A stretch of DNA of 64,000 bases from CAVPUA01 sp963708805 (GTDB taxonomy: Bacteria; Actinomycetota; Actinomycetes; Mycobacteriales; Jatrophihabitantaceae). The notes below the pieces were generated by a model that worked only from the letters and a program-made list of their open reading frames with translations, was not told the origin of the DNA and made no database searches. The DNA lies in assembly GCA_963708805.1 (NCBI GenBank), contig CAVPUA010000003.1, positions 930,001-994,000 on the forward strand. Reading direction: 5' to 3'. The position numbers and the translations under genes were made by a program. Of the stretch, positions 26,096 to 35,363 are shown piece after piece (within the stretch, counting starts at the first letter, position 1; each line of letters begins with the position of its first letter).

Positions 26096-27863
26096 ATGAC
26101 GGATCGATTGCGGGAGTTGCTCGCCGTGGCCTCGACGACCCTCTTCGACATCGACCACGACGGCAACCTGCTCGTCGGCAACGACGGCTCCGGCACCACT
26201 CAGCTCGTCGAGATCACCGCCGACGGTGAGTGGCATCAGCTGACGAACTTCGCCGAGCCGTGCTCCGGTCGCTACGTCAAGGGGCTGCGCGGCGTGATCG
26301 TGTCGGCCGACGACGGGGGCACCGAGCGCGCCCAGTTGTGGCTGCTCTCGATCGAGGACCGCGGCATCGGTGCGCTCGTGCAGGACCCGAAGCTACATCC
26401 ACACGCTGCTCGACGTCCAGCCCGACCGGATCGTGTACTCGACGAACCGACGCAACGGCGTCGACTTCGACGTCATCGTCCACACGTTGTCGACCGGCGA
26501 GGAACGCGTCGTCTGGGACGTCGGCGGCTCGTTCGAGGACGCCGTCTTCTCCCCGGACGGGCGCTGGGCGGTGCTCCAGCGCATGACGCTGCTGCCCGCG
26601 TCGTCCGAGCTGCTCCTGATCGACCTCGACTCCGGCACGTTCCTCGGCATGACCAACGACGAGCGGGTCGGCGAGTGGACCAATCCCCGCTGGATCGGCA
26701 ACGAGGCGGTCATGGCATCGACCGATGCGCTCAGCGACCGCGTCGCGCTGCTGCGCTACGACCTCGCCACCAGCGAGTGGAGCGACGTCGTGGCCTTCCC
26801 GGCGCACGACGCGTACGGCTGGCCCTCGCCGGACGGCCGGCGGCTGGCGGTCGTCCGCTCCGGCGATGGCGTGGACGAGCTGCTCATCGCCGATCTCGAC
26901 GGGGGTGATGCCTTGACGGTCCCGATGCCGGGGCCGGGGGTGATCACGTATCGCTCGCCGCTCGTGTGGTCGCCTGACTCGAGCCGGCTCGGATTCACGT
27001 TCAGCTCGCCGGTCACGCCCCCCGCGGTGCTGGTGTGGTCGCCCGAGGACGGGCTGGTGCAGCGGACGGCTCTTCCCGGCGGCCTGGACGACCTCGTGGT
27101 GCCCGAGTCGACGACCGTCCCCGCCCCCGACGGCGAGGAGATCCCCGCCTTCGTGTTCACGCCGCCCAACGCGGACGGCTCGGCGGTGATCGTCGTGCAC
27201 GGCGGTCCCGAGTCGATGGCGATGCGCAACTGGAACCCGGTGATCGCCGCGCTGACGCTCGACCGGCACATCGTCGTGGTCCCCAACGTCCGCGGATCGT
27301 CGGGCTACGGACGGCGGTGGATGTCGATGGACGACGTCGAGAAGCGGCTCGACTCGGTGGCCGATCTTGCCGCGATCCACAAGTGGTTGCCGATGCTGGG
27401 CGCCGACAAGCGGCGGGCCGCGCTCTACGGCGGGTCGTACGGCGGCTACATGGTGCTGGCCGGGCTGGCGTTCCAGCCCACTCTCTGGGCGGCCGGCGTC
27501 GACATCGTCGGCATGTCCTCGTTGGTGACGTTCCTCGAAAACACCTCGGCCTACCGTCGGGCCTACCGCGAACGCGAGTACGGCCGCCTGGACGCCGACC
27601 GGGCCGTGCTGGAACAGGCCTCGCCCCTACGCGCGATCAGTGACGTCCGGGCGCCGCTGCTCGTGATCCACGGGGCGAACGATCCGCGTGTGCCGTTGTC
27701 TGAAGCCGAACAGGTGGTCGCAGCGGTCCGCGCGCGGGGGTTCGACTGCCCGCTTCTGGTCTATCCCGACGAGGGGCACGGGCTCGCCAAGCGGGCCAAC
27801 AAGCTCGATGCCTACCCGCAGGTGCTCGAGTTCCTCGGGCGGCACCTGCACCGCCGGCGCTAG
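26096..27863 (+). CDS. S9-family prolyl-oligopeptidase-type serine peptidase
   Basis: About 588 residues. The N-terminal beta-propeller (repeats such as FSPDGRWAVLQRM and PSPDGRRLAVVRS) is followed by an alpha/beta-hydrolase domain. The nucleophile is Ser in LYGGSYGGYM, the Asp lies in IHGANDPRVP and the His in PDEGHGL. These enzymes cleave short peptides or acyl-peptides in the cytoplasm; no signal peptide is seen. The start ATG has GGGAGG upstream. One frame break near 26392 lies in the propeller. Confidence 0.88.
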
Positions 27864-27874
27864 GTGTCACACAG

Positions 27875-28432
27875 CTAGGCGCGCGCCGCGATCGCCTCGA
27901 TCAGGTCAGGGCCGATCGGACGGTCGACGAAGATCAGCCTTATGGCATCGGGGTCTTCGTTGCCGGCGTCCGGTCCGCGCCACACCGGTTCGAGCCCGGC
28001 CCGCAGCGCCACCGCCTTCGACGCCGCGTTCTCTTCGAGCAGATAGGCGACGATCGGCAGCAGCGGACGCAGCCGTTTCGCCGAGGCGAGGGCGGCCGTG
28101 ACGAGCTCGCCCGCGTACCCCTGGCCCTGGGCGGCGGGCGCGAACCGGTAGTAGAGGTTCCACCACTCGCCGGCCGCCGCCGCCCGCAGACTGCACCCGC
28201 CCATTCCGACGAACCGGCCGTCGGCGCGGGCGGCCCAGTAGCTCAGGCCGACCGCGGTCCATTCGCGCTCGCGCGTCGAGATCATCCGCTCGCTCTGGGC
28301 CCGATTGACGTGCCGGCCGGACGGCATGTGCAGCCAGACTTCGGGATCGGCGTGCAGGGTGTAGACCTCGTCCAGGTCAGCCGCGCTCACCGCATCGAGG
28401 CTGAGGCGCTTCGTCCGAAGGTGTTCGTCCAC
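27875..28432 (-). CDS. GNAT-family N-acetyltransferase
   Basis: An intact frame of 185 residues starting MDEHLRTKRLSLDAVS. The acetyl-CoA loop is QGQGYAGELV. The segment EWWNLYYRFAPAAQGQG closely resembles DCWNLYYQLFPHQTGRG in the GNAT at 30030, so the two are paralogues of one subfamily, RimJ/RimL-like. The substrate is unknown. GTG start, with CAGGAT at 28439-28444 (minus strand) 6 bases upstream. Divergent from the adenine-deaminase-like gene, 36 bases away. Confidence 0.85.
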   Translation of the reverse strand: MDEHLRTKRLSLDAVSAADLDEVYTLHADPEVWLHMPSGRHVNRAQSERMISTREREWTAVGLSYWAARADGRFVGMGGCSLRAAAAGEWWNLYYRFAPAAQGQGYAGELVTAALASAKRLRPLLPIVAYLLEENAASKAVALRAGLEPVWRGPDAGNEDPDAIRLIFVDRPIGPDLIEAIAARA

Positions 28433-28468
28433 GCACGGATCCTGGCACGTCCGGCAGAATGCGTCTGC

Positions 28469-29407
28469 GTGATCACCGAACTGGCGAAGGCTGAGCTTCA
28501 TCTGCACATCGAAGGGACCCTCGAGCCCGAGCTGGCATTTCGCCTGGCCGCCCGCAATCGCGTGACGTTGCCGCACGCCGACGTCGACGCGTTGGCCGGC
28601 GCCTATCAGTTCGCCGATCTGTCGTCGTTCCTGGCCCTTTACTACGACTGCATGGCCGTCTTGCGCACCGCCGAGGACTTCTACGAGCTGGCCGACGCCT
28701 ATTTCGCTCGGGCGCACGCGGACGGCGTCGTGCACGCCGAGATCTTCTTCGACCCGCAAGCGCACCTGAGCCGCGGCGTCGCCCTGTCCGAGGTGATGGA
28801 CGGCCTCGACCGGGCCGCCCGCGACGCGCCCGCACGGCACGGCCTCACGGTCTTGATCATCGCCTGCTTCCTGCGCGATCTCGGTCCGGACGCCGCGCTG
28901 CGGACGCTCGATGCACTGGGCCCGTTCGCCGATGCGCTCGTCGGGGTCGGCCTCGATTCGGCCGAGGTCGGGCACCCGCCGGCGGCGTTTCGCGAGGTCT
29001 TCGACACGGCGGCCTCGATGGGCTTGCGCAAGGTCGCGCACGCGGGTGAGGAAGGCCCGCCCGAGTACGTCTGGCAGGCCATCGACGTCCTGGGTGTCGA
29101 GCGCGTCGATCACGGTATCCGGTGCGTCGAGGACGCCGCGCTCCTGCGGCGGCTGGCCGGCGACCGCATTCCGATCACGGTCTGCCCGCTGTCCAACGTA
29201 CGGCTGCGATGCGTCGACGACCTCGCCGACCACCCGCTGCCGGCGCTGCTGGACGCCGGCCTGGTGGTCACGATCAACTCCGACGACCCGGCCTATTTCG
29301 GGGGCTACATCGGCGACAACTACCGGGCCGTCCGAGATGCGCTGCGGTTGACGGCGGACGAACTGGGCGCGCTGGCGGCCAACTCGATCGCCGCGTCGTT
29401 TCGCTGA
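28469..29407 (+). CDS. Adenine deaminase-like (adenosine/adenine deaminase family)
   Basis: An intact frame of 312 residues. It is a zinc hydrolase of the adenosine deaminase fold: ELHLHIEGTLEPE gives the first metal His pair, HAGEEGPPEYVW the next catalytic block, RVDHGIRC a metal His and NSDDPAYF the metal Asp. EIFFDPQAHLSRGV is the signature of the adenine-deaminase subgroup rather than of adenosine deaminase proper. It would convert adenine to hypoxanthine in purine salvage. The GTG start is chosen because KAELHLHIEG then falls at residue 6-15, as usual; CAGAAT lies 8 bases upstream. Confidence 0.87.
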   Translation: MITELAKAELHLHIEGTLEPELAFRLAARNRVTLPHADVDALAGAYQFADLSSFLALYYDCMAVLRTAEDFYELADAYFARAHADGVVHAEIFFDPQAHLSRGVALSEVMDGLDRAARDAPARHGLTVLIIACFLRDLGPDAALRTLDALGPFADALVGVGLDSAEVGHPPAAFREVFDTAASMGLRKVAHAGEEGPPEYVWQAIDVLGVERVDHGIRCVEDAALLRRLAGDRIPITVCPLSNVRLRCVDDLADHPLPALLDAGLVVTINSDDPAYFGGYIGDNYRAVRDALRLTADELGALAANSIAASFR

Positions 29408-29463
29408 CTCGTTCCGCTCACTCGGTGCGCTGATCCGGTCCGCTGATCCGGTCCGGTGATTCG

Positions 29464-30021
29464 TCAGCGCGTCGACCACTCGTCTTCCACGATGGCGAAG
29501 ATCAGCTCGTCGGTCCACTCGCCTTTGAACCACTCGTTGCGGACGAGATGAGCCTCGAGCCGCATCCCGAGGCGAGTGGCCAGGCGGGCCGACGGCTCGT
29601 TGCGGGCATCGAGGCGGGCGACGACGCGATGCAGCCCGAGATCGTCGAAGGCCAGCGCGAGCATCGCCGCGCAGGCCTCGGTCGCATAGCCGTGCCCGTG
29701 AACGGCGGGGTCGAAGACGTACCCGATCTCCCCGGACCGGTGCCGGCGCGAATGGAAGAACAACACGACATCGCCGATGAGCCGGCCGTCGAGTTCGGCG
29801 CCGAGGGTCAGCGCTCCACCCTCCGCGATGATCGCTCTGGACGCGAGGTTCCCGCCGTCGAGCCGTTCGCGCAGCACCTCGGGCGTCATCGGCTCGAAGG
29901 GCAGGTACCGGCAGACGTCGGATCGTCCGCGATAGACCAGCAGGGCGTCGACGTCGTCGAGCGTCAATGGCCGCAGCCGCAGACGGGTGGTGACGACCGG
30001 GTAGTCCGGATGCAGTTCCAC
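29464..30021 (-). CDS. GNAT-family N-acetyltransferase
   Basis: 185 residues starting MELHPDYPVVTTRLRLRPLT. RimJ/RimL type: LEPMTPEV-like N-terminal region, EIGYVFDPAVHGHGYATEA acetyl-CoA loop, and HRVVARLDARNEPSARLATRLGM, shown here as ARLDARNEPSARL. The frame is intact. GTG start with GGAGG 5-9 bases before it. It follows the GNAT at 30030 on the same strand by 8 bases, so the two probably form an operon. Confidence 0.87.
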   Translation of the reverse strand: MELHPDYPVVTTRLRLRPLTLDDVDALLVYRGRSDVCRYLPFEPMTPEVLRERLDGGNLASRAIIAEGGALTLGAELDGRLIGDVVLFFHSRRHRSGEIGYVFDPAVHGHGYATEACAAMLALAFDDLGLHRVVARLDARNEPSARLATRLGMRLEAHLVRNEWFKGEWTDELIFAIVEDEWSTR

Positions 30022-30029
30022 CGGGCCTC

Positions 30030-30527
30030 CTATTGATCGAGCAGCAGCACGGCCCAGCCGTCCGCGTCGAGCTCGGACCGGCGGGTCAGTCCGGCCCGTA
30101 CGGCGACCGCGATGGCGGCGCTGTTGGTTGGACGGGTCTCGACGAGCACCGGCCATTCCGGTCGAACCTCGGCCGCGGCGCCGATCGCCGCGAGCGCCAG
30201 TTCGGTGGCCAGGCCCCGGCCGGTCTGGTGCGGGAACAGCTGGTAATACAGGTTCCAGCAGTCCTGACCGAGCCAGCGCTTGGGTTGGACGCCGCCGAAT
30301 CCGGCCACGGTGCCATCGAGGTACGCGCACCAGTAGCCGAGGCCCTCCGTGGTCCACGCCTGGGCGAACGTCGCCAGGTAGCCGGCACACGCGACCGGGT
30401 CAGCCGGCGGCCGGGGCGGGTCTTCGAGCCGGCGCAGGTGGGTCTGGAGGTCCACGTACGCATCGAGCTGGTCGACACCGATCGGGCGCAGGACCAGACG
30501 CGCGGTGGATCTTTCGGCCGCCGGCAC
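30030..30527 (-). CDS. GNAT-family N-acetyltransferase, paralogue of the 27875 gene
   Basis: An intact frame of 165 residues starting MPAAERSTARLVLRPI. WNLYYQLFPHQTGRGLATELA carries the acetyl-CoA loop (written in full only to TGRGL), and NSAAIAVAVRAGL is the family C-terminal helix. It resembles the gene at 27875 throughout. First gene of a two-GNAT operon. On the minus strand a TAACTT box sits 6 bases before the GTG. Confidence 0.86.
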   Translation of the reverse strand: MPAAERSTARLVLRPIGVDQLDAYVDLQTHLRRLEDPPRPPADPVACAGYLATFAQAWTTEGLGYWCAYLDGTVAGFGGVQPKRWLGQDCWNLYYQLFPHQTGRGLATELALAAIGAAAEVRPEWPVLVETRPTNSAAIAVAVRAGLTRRSELDADGWAVLLLDQ

Positions 30528-30533
30528 GCGTCG

Positions 30534-30539
30534 AAGTTA
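30534..30539 (-). promoter_or_regulatory. -10 box (TAACTT) of the GNAT operon, leaderless layout
   Basis: On the minus strand TAACTT ends 6 bases before the GTG at 30527 and matches TANNNT. No ribosome-binding site lies between. Confidence 0.4.
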
Positions 30540-30629
30540 CCGTCTCCCATTTCTGAAGACGTGAGTTTTGTGTAAGGTATCGTCAGCTGCGACGGGGCGC
30601 GACCAAGCCTGATGGACCCAGGAGCGCCC

Positions 30630-31199
30630 ATGTCCTACGACTTCTCCCACCCGCCCAACTCCTCGCGAGCCGGGGGCCGGCACGCCCTGGCCGAGCACGC
30701 ACTGCCCCAGTCGCTCGACTATCCGCCGCCGCCGGACCGGCCGTCCCCGGCAATCTGGCGGTTGGTGTCCGGCGGGTTGGTCGTCGGCGACTATCCCGAG
30801 GCGCAGCTGTTGGCGTGGGTCGCCACTCGCCAGCTGCGACCTGACGACCTGGTCTGGCGGCCCGGGCTGGTCGGGTACGTGCCGATTCACTCCGTACTGC
30901 CGTTCGGTCCGTACTTCCTGGGTGGCACCAACCCGATCTATGGCGAGGCGTTGGGTGACAGCGCGGCCATTCGCTGGCTTCTGCCGGTGGGACGCTCACC
31001 GTGGGCCATCGCTGCCGGGTATCTCGGTCTGTTCTCGATCCTCGGCGTGTTCGCCCCGTTCGCCATCGTCGCGGGGATCCTCGGCATCCGTCAGATCAAA
31101 CGGAACCCGCAACAACACGGCATGGGACGAGCGATCTTCGGCATCACGGCTGGCTCCTTCGTGCTCGTCCTGATCGCCGTGGCTTTGGTGGCTCGCTGA
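30630..31199 (+). CDS. GYF-domain / DUF4190 membrane protein
   Basis: 189 residues. The middle region WRLVSGGLVVGDYPEAQLLAWV...LRPDDLVWRPGL is a GYF_2-type domain. The C-terminal third has two transmembrane helices, PWAIAAGYLGLFSILGVFAP and FGITAGSFVLVLIAVALVA, with GILGIRQIKRNPQQHGMGRA between them, the DUF4190 pattern. The ATG at 30630 has GGAG 5 bases upstream, so it is preferred over the ATG at 30612. The frame is intact. Function unknown; single-gene unit. Confidence 0.8.
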   Translation: MSYDFSHPPNSSRAGGRHALAEHALPQSLDYPPPPDRPSPAIWRLVSGGLVVGDYPEAQLLAWVATRQLRPDDLVWRPGLVGYVPIHSVLPFGPYFLGGTNPIYGEALGDSAAIRWLLPVGRSPWAIAAGYLGLFSILGVFAPFAIVAGILGIRQIKRNPQQHGMGRAIFGITAGSFVLVLIAVALVAR

Positions 31200-31347
31200 C
31201 CTTCCGGAGCTTCTAATGGCTGACTCCGCGTGGGCTCTCGCCTAGGTCAACTTCGGCATCGACGACGGAGTCGGATGGGTTCTCGGGTGCCGCTTCCGGC
31301 GTGCGTTCGCTGGGTGTCTGGCTGAGGCGGCTCTGGATTGTGCTCCG

Positions 31348-31392
31348 TTGGTTCACGCGGTGTGGGTTCACGCGCTGTGGGTTCACGCGCGG
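31348..31392. repeat. Three-copy 15-base tandem repeat
   Basis: Units starting TTGGTTCACGCGGTG, TGGGTTCACGCGCTG and TGGGTTCACGCGCGG with GTTCACGCG at 31351, 31366 and 31381. Exact 15-base period. Located about 100 bases upstream of the merR promoter. Confidence 0.75.
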
Positions 31393-31493
31393 CTGGTTCG
31401 GCGCCGCGGGTTCAAGATCAAGAGAAATGCGTCGCTTCGTAAGGGAGATCAACAGGGCGCACACTCGCGTGGCCGGCTCGGTACGCCGCGCGT

Positions 31494-31524
31494 TTGACTT
31501 GAAGCGCTTCAGGTTTCTCATACT
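31494..31524 (+). promoter_or_regulatory. MerR-type promoter with 19-base spacer and internal dyad
   Basis: -35 TTGACT (31494-31499) and -10 CATACT (31519-31524) are separated by exactly 19 bases, the elongated spacing of MerR-controlled promoters. The perfect dyad TGAAGCGCTTCA (31500-31511) begins in the spacer. The GTG of the MerR gene is 6 bases after the -10, so the mRNA would be leaderless. Confidence 0.7.
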
Positions 31525-31530
31525 CGTGGA

Positions 31531-31981
31531 GTGACAAAGGGTCTGACGATCGCCGAAGCGGTCGCCCGCTGCGGCCTACCCGAGAGCACGCTGCGCTACT
31601 GGGAACGGATCGGTCTGGTCCGGCCGGTCGCCCGCGACGAATCGAGCGGTCATCGCCGCTACGGCGAGGATGAGGTGACACTGCTCGAGACGTTGGCGAA
31701 TCTGCGAGCGGTCGGGCTCAGCATCGAGGACATGCGGGCCTACCTGCGTCAGCACGAACTCGGCGATGCCGCCGCCGCCGAGCAGCGGGCGTTGTTCCAG
31801 GCCCATTCCGAGCGGCTGGCCGCCGAGATGGCGAATCTCGAGCTTCGCCAGCGCTACCTGGAGCTGAAGGTCGAGTACTGGACGCGCTCGCGAGGCCGGA
31901 GATCTCGACGCCGCCGCGGCTGTGGCGGCCGAGCTGCACCCCATCATCCGAAGGATCAACCCACGAGAGCAGGAATCATGA
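31531..31981 (+). CDS. MerR-family transcriptional regulator
   Basis: About 149 residues. The N-terminal winged helix reads LTIAEAVARCGLPESTLRYWERIGL with the family RYWERIGL, followed by SGHRRYGEDEV and a long dimerisation helix. The C-terminus reads HPIIRRINPREQES after removing one base near 31885. There is no obvious Cys metal-binding loop, so an organic or redox signal is more likely than a metal. The stop overlaps the SDR start downstream (ATGA), and its promoter has MerR geometry, so autoregulated control of the SDR is likely. Confidence 0.87.
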
Positions 31982-32914
31982 CCGAGCGCATCACGTCGCC
32001 GTTCGACTTCTACAGCACCGCCGCCGACGTGGTCGCCGACGCCGATCTGCACGGTCGGCGCGCCATCGTCACGGGCGCCGCCAGCGGGATAGGCGTCGAG
32101 ACGGCTCGAGCCCTGGCCTCGGCGGGGGCGACAGTGCTGATCGCCGCGCGCAACCTCGACGCCGCTGACGCAGGTCGCTCGACGAGATCCGCAACGACAC
32201 GGGCAATGCCGATGTCGAGATCGCTCAACTCGACCTGATGGATCGCGCGTCGGTCGACCGCCTGGCTTCCGACTACGACGGGCCGCTGCACATCCTGATC
32301 GACAACGCGGGTGTGATGGCCGTTCCCGAGTTGACGGTTGAGCCCCGAGGGCCACGAGGTGCAGTTCGCCACCAATCACCTCGGTCATTTCCGTCTGGCC
32401 CAGGGACTGTTGCCGGCGCTGCGTGCCGCCGGTGGCGCCCGGGTCGTGTCGGTGAGTTCGCGCGCCCATCTGAACTCGCCCGTGGTCTTCGACGACATCG
32501 ACTTCGCGCGGCGCCCGTACGACGCCGCGCTGGCCTATGCGCAGTCGAAGACGGCGAACGTCCTGTTCGCGGTCGCGGCCAATCAGCCGATGGGCGGCGG
32601 ACGGAATCATCGCCAATGCGCTGCATCCCGGTGCGATCGCCGATTCGAACCTGTCGCGCTACTACGACCCCGCCGTGCTGCAGCGACTGCGGGACTCGGG
32701 CAAGTACACCTACAAGTCGCTGCAGCAGGGGGCGGCCACGAGCGTGTTCGTCGGCACCTCGCCCCTCGCCGGCACGGGCGGGCGCTACTTCGAGAACTGC
32801 CAGGAGGCCGTCGTGGACGACCCGAGCGCCGCCGGCGTGGACGCGGCCGGGGTGGCCGCGTGGGCGCTCGATCCCGAGGCGGCCGAGCGGTTGTGGTCGG
32901 TGTCGGAAAGATGA
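31978..32914 (+). CDS. SDR-family oxidoreductase controlled by MerR
   Basis: About 310 residues. Retinol-dehydrogenase/WWOX-like SDR: RRAIVTGAASGIGVETARAL cofactor site, ILIDNAGVMAVPE, FATNHLGHFRLAQGL, VVSVSSRAHLNSP with the catalytic Ser, YAQSKTANVLFA and ANALHPGAIADSNLSRY. The frame breaks near 32170, 32345 and 32600. It forms a two-gene operon with merR by a 4-base overlap. Substrate unknown; enzymes of this type often reduce reactive carbonyls, which would fit a stress-responsive MerR. Confidence 0.82.
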
Positions 32915-32918
32915 TGGC

Positions 32919-33080
32919 CTAGGGCGCTTCGACTGCCGAGATCCGGTACTTGCGCACGTCGGCGTCGAGGATCTCGGGTAGTTCGCCGTCGCCGGGCAGC
33001 GCGCGGAACGCGGCCAGTGACTCGTCCGACTCCCATCGCTCGAAGATGTTGATCCGATCCGACTCGACCGCGCTTTACGG
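32919..33080 (-). pseudogene. Remnant of an antibiotic-biosynthesis-monooxygenase (ABM) domain protein
   Basis: On the minus strand RINIFERWESDESLAAFRAL and ADVRKYRISAVEAP, ending at the TAG whose complement is 32919-32921, form the C-terminal half of a dimeric ABM/quinol-monooxygenase domain. The first 45 or so residues of a normal 95-100-residue protein are absent, because the VOC gene begins on the other strand at 33109. No credible start codon is in frame. It could be a truncated gene, or an assembly deletion could have removed the 5' half. Confidence 0.6.
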
Positions 33081-33108
33081 ATCGAGCCCAGTTGGGTAGG
33101 CCCATCGT

Positions 33109-33480
33109 ATGGCTGATCCGGTAGTGCATTTCGAGATCATCGGCGCGGATCCGTCCGGGCTGCGCGGCTACTACGGCGAGTTGTTCGGTTGGCAGTTCGA
33201 CACCAGCGGACTGGTGTCGGACGAGGTGTCGAAACCCGACGACTACGGCTTCGTCGAGCCCACCGGCGCCGGTATTCCCGGTGGGATCGGCGGTGGTCCG
33301 CACTACCCCAGCCACACGCTGTTCTACGTCAGCGTCGACGACGTCGAGTCGACGTTGCAGCGCGCTGAGAGCCTCGGCGGCCACCGCCGGCTCGGGCCGG
33401 CGCGAGCGTCGTCGGGCCTGGTGGTAGGTCAGTTCACCGACCCCGAAGGCAACCTCGTCGGCGTCGCGGCGCTGCCCTAA
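33109..33480 (+). CDS. VOC-family (glyoxalase/bleomycin-resistance-like) protein
   Basis: An intact frame of 123 residues. One beta-alpha-beta-beta-beta module pair: VVHFEIIGADPSGLRGYYGELFGWQF at the start (abbreviated FEIIGADPSG...ELFGWQF), then GIPGGIGG and FYVSVDDVESTLQRAESLGG, and GQFTDPEGNLVGVA with the metal-binding Glu. Similar single proteins are common and mostly uncharacterised. It is convergent with the MFS gene; the stops overlap by 3-4 bases. Confidence 0.85.
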   Translation: MADPVVHFEIIGADPSGLRGYYGELFGWQFDTSGLVSDEVSKPDDYGFVEPTGAGIPGGIGGGPHYPSHTLFYVSVDDVESTLQRAESLGGHRRLGPARASSGLVVGQFTDPEGNLVGVAALP

Positions 33481-35029
33481 GCCGCAGCCGGTTCGGCCGG
33501 GAGGTCGGCCGACTCGGGCGCCTCCTCCTGGCGTCCGCGGCGCAGGCCGAGGATGGCGACGACCGCGGCGGCCGCCATGATCCCGGCCATCACGTAGAGC
33601 ACGGTCTGAGTCGCGTGCGCGAAGTCCTGCCGGAAGAAGTTCGGGATCGACGGGGTGCTGCCACCGCCCCCGCCGTTCTGCGACTGCTGCGCGAGTGTCT
33701 TGGCTTCGTGGGCGGCGGCGGAACTCGGGAGCCCCTTGGCGATCAGCGACGTCTTCAGGTGCGACTCGAACACACTGACCGAGATCGTCCCGAGGATGGC
33801 CAGGCCGAGGCTCGCGGCGTAGTTGCGCACGGTCTGGGTGATGCCGGTCGCCTCGCCGTAGGACAGCCGTGACGCCCGGTTGACCGCGTCGGTGCTGGCC
33901 GGGCCGACCATCATCCCCATGCCGGCGCCGGCCAGGATGATGTACCACTCCTGGGAGCTGAAGTGCAGGTCGGTGACCTTCTGCGCCCAGAGGTAGAAGC
34001 CGACCGCGGCGAGCGACGCAGCCCAACACCACCGGCCGCTTCGCGCCGCCCTTGTCGAGCATGCGGCCGCCGACCTGGGCGGCGATGGCGAAGCCGATGA
34101 AGAAGAACAACAGGAAGATCCCGGCCTCGGACGCGTCGTCGCCGAGGCTGATCTGGGCGTACTCGCTGGCGAAGAAGAACACCGGGACGAACACCAGCAT
34201 CGTGATGCCGAGCATGATGTTCTCGACCAGGAACGCTCGGTTGCCGAAGATGCTCACCTTGATCAACGGCGACTCCGTGCGCTGCTCGACGCGGTAGAAG
34301 ACGACCAGCAGCACGAGTCCGGCGGCGATGCAGAGCCCGGTTCCCGGGATTGTGCCAGCCCCAGATGCTCGACTGCTGGAAGCCGAACACGCTCAGCGCG
34401 ACGCCGGCCGCGATCAAGGCCAGGCCGCGGTAGTCCATCCGGCCCGGTGCCCGCGTCGACACCGGCTTGGAGATCATGATCAGCACCAGCGCGATGATCG
34501 CGATCGGGATGTTGACCCAGAAGATCGCGCGCCACGTCCATTGCGTCAGGTAGCCGCCGAGGATCGGGCCCACGGCGGTCAGGCCGCCCGCGATGCCGAA
34601 GAAGGCCGCCAACGCCCGTCCCCGCTCGCGCAGCGGGTAGGTGTTGACGACGATGGCCAGCGCGGCCGGGTACATGATCGCGCCGCCTGCGCCCTGAAGG
34701 ACCCGGAAGAAGACCAGCCACGCCTCGGCCAGGCTGCCCTTGGGCGTGGCCCCGCACAGCGCCGACGCCACGGCGAACAGCACGACGCCGAGCACGACCA
34801 TCTTGCGGTGCCCGACGGTGTCGGCGAGCCGGCCGCCGAAGGCGAACAGCGCCGCCAGCGAGAGCAGGTAGGCATTGACGCCCCACTGCACCCCGGTGCT
34901 ACTGAGGCCGAGCTCGTGCTGGATGTTGGGCGCCGCGATCGAGACGATCGTCTGGTCGATGAACGTCATCGCGACCGCGAAGATCATCGCGACCAGGACG
35001 AGCGTCTTGGGGGATTGGGGAGCGGACAT
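33477..35029 (-). CDS. MFS drug transporter, DHA2/EmrB-QacA type
   Basis: About 517 residues with 14 predicted membrane helices. It has the motif-C-like region IMYPAALAIVVNTYPLRERGRA, LGGYLTQWTWRAIFWVNIP (written here to WRAIFWVNIP) and the early FIDQTIVSIAAPNIQ segment of the DHA2 family, proton-driven multidrug exporters. A Gly/Ser-rich extracellular loop (QSQNGGGGGSTPSIPNFF) lies near the C-terminus. The frame breaks near 34345, 34020 and 33930. No local regulator is adjacent. Confidence 0.85.
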
Positions 35030-35138
35030 CGCTCAGCTCATCTCATGCAATTGCGGGTCGGCGAGCTGAGCATAGGAGCCGAAGCGCTCGCCGCGTAAGG
35101 CCGATATGCGAATCGGCGGCCACTAAAATCGATCGTGG

Positions 35139-35363
35139 CTACCGGCCGCGCATCCTCCTGTCGTAGCGGCGGACGAAGATCATCAGCACGAGCGTGATCA
35201 ACAGTCCGAACGAGATGATCCAGCCCAGCACCTGGCCCAGCGTCGTCACGGAAGGGTCGCCCGGGGCTGGGTGATAGGTCACCTGTGCGTGAACCGTGAA
35301 CACGAACGCGACAACGTCGGCGGCACCGAGAATCGCGCACCACTGCAAGAACCGTGACGACAA
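35139..35363 (-). CDS. Small two-helix membrane protein
   Basis: 74 residues starting MSSRFLQWCAILGAADVVAFVF from a TTG, with a second helix LGWIISFGLLITLVLMIFV and a basic end RRYDRRMRGR. The two hydrophobic helices and positive-inside tail make a real small membrane protein likely. An ATG in another frame 19 bases upstream may be the true start if there is an indel. No family recognised. Confidence 0.55.
   Translation of the reverse strand: MSSRFLQWCAILGAADVVAFVFTVHAQVTYHPAPGDPSVTTLGQVLGWIISFGLLITLVLMIFVRRYDRRMRGR

Larger units (their letters stand above)
31200..31530. other. 331-base intergenic stretch with repeats and the merR promoter
   Basis: No convincing gene. It holds a three-copy 15-base tandem repeat (31348-31392) and the MerR-type promoter (31494-31524). 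A minus-strand frame of 102 codons (31213-31521) exists, but its coding signal is weak and it consists partly of the repeat. Confidence 0.55.

Noticed and set aside
31213..31521. Minus-strand frame of 102 codons opposite the merR promoter
   Set aside because: Its start would sit in the merR -10 box, part of it is the 15-base tandem repeat, and no domain or ribosome-binding site supports it.
35274..35310. GTGAACCGTGAAC read as a PHO box
   Set aside because: The period is 7, not 11, and it lies within the coding frame of the small membrane protein.
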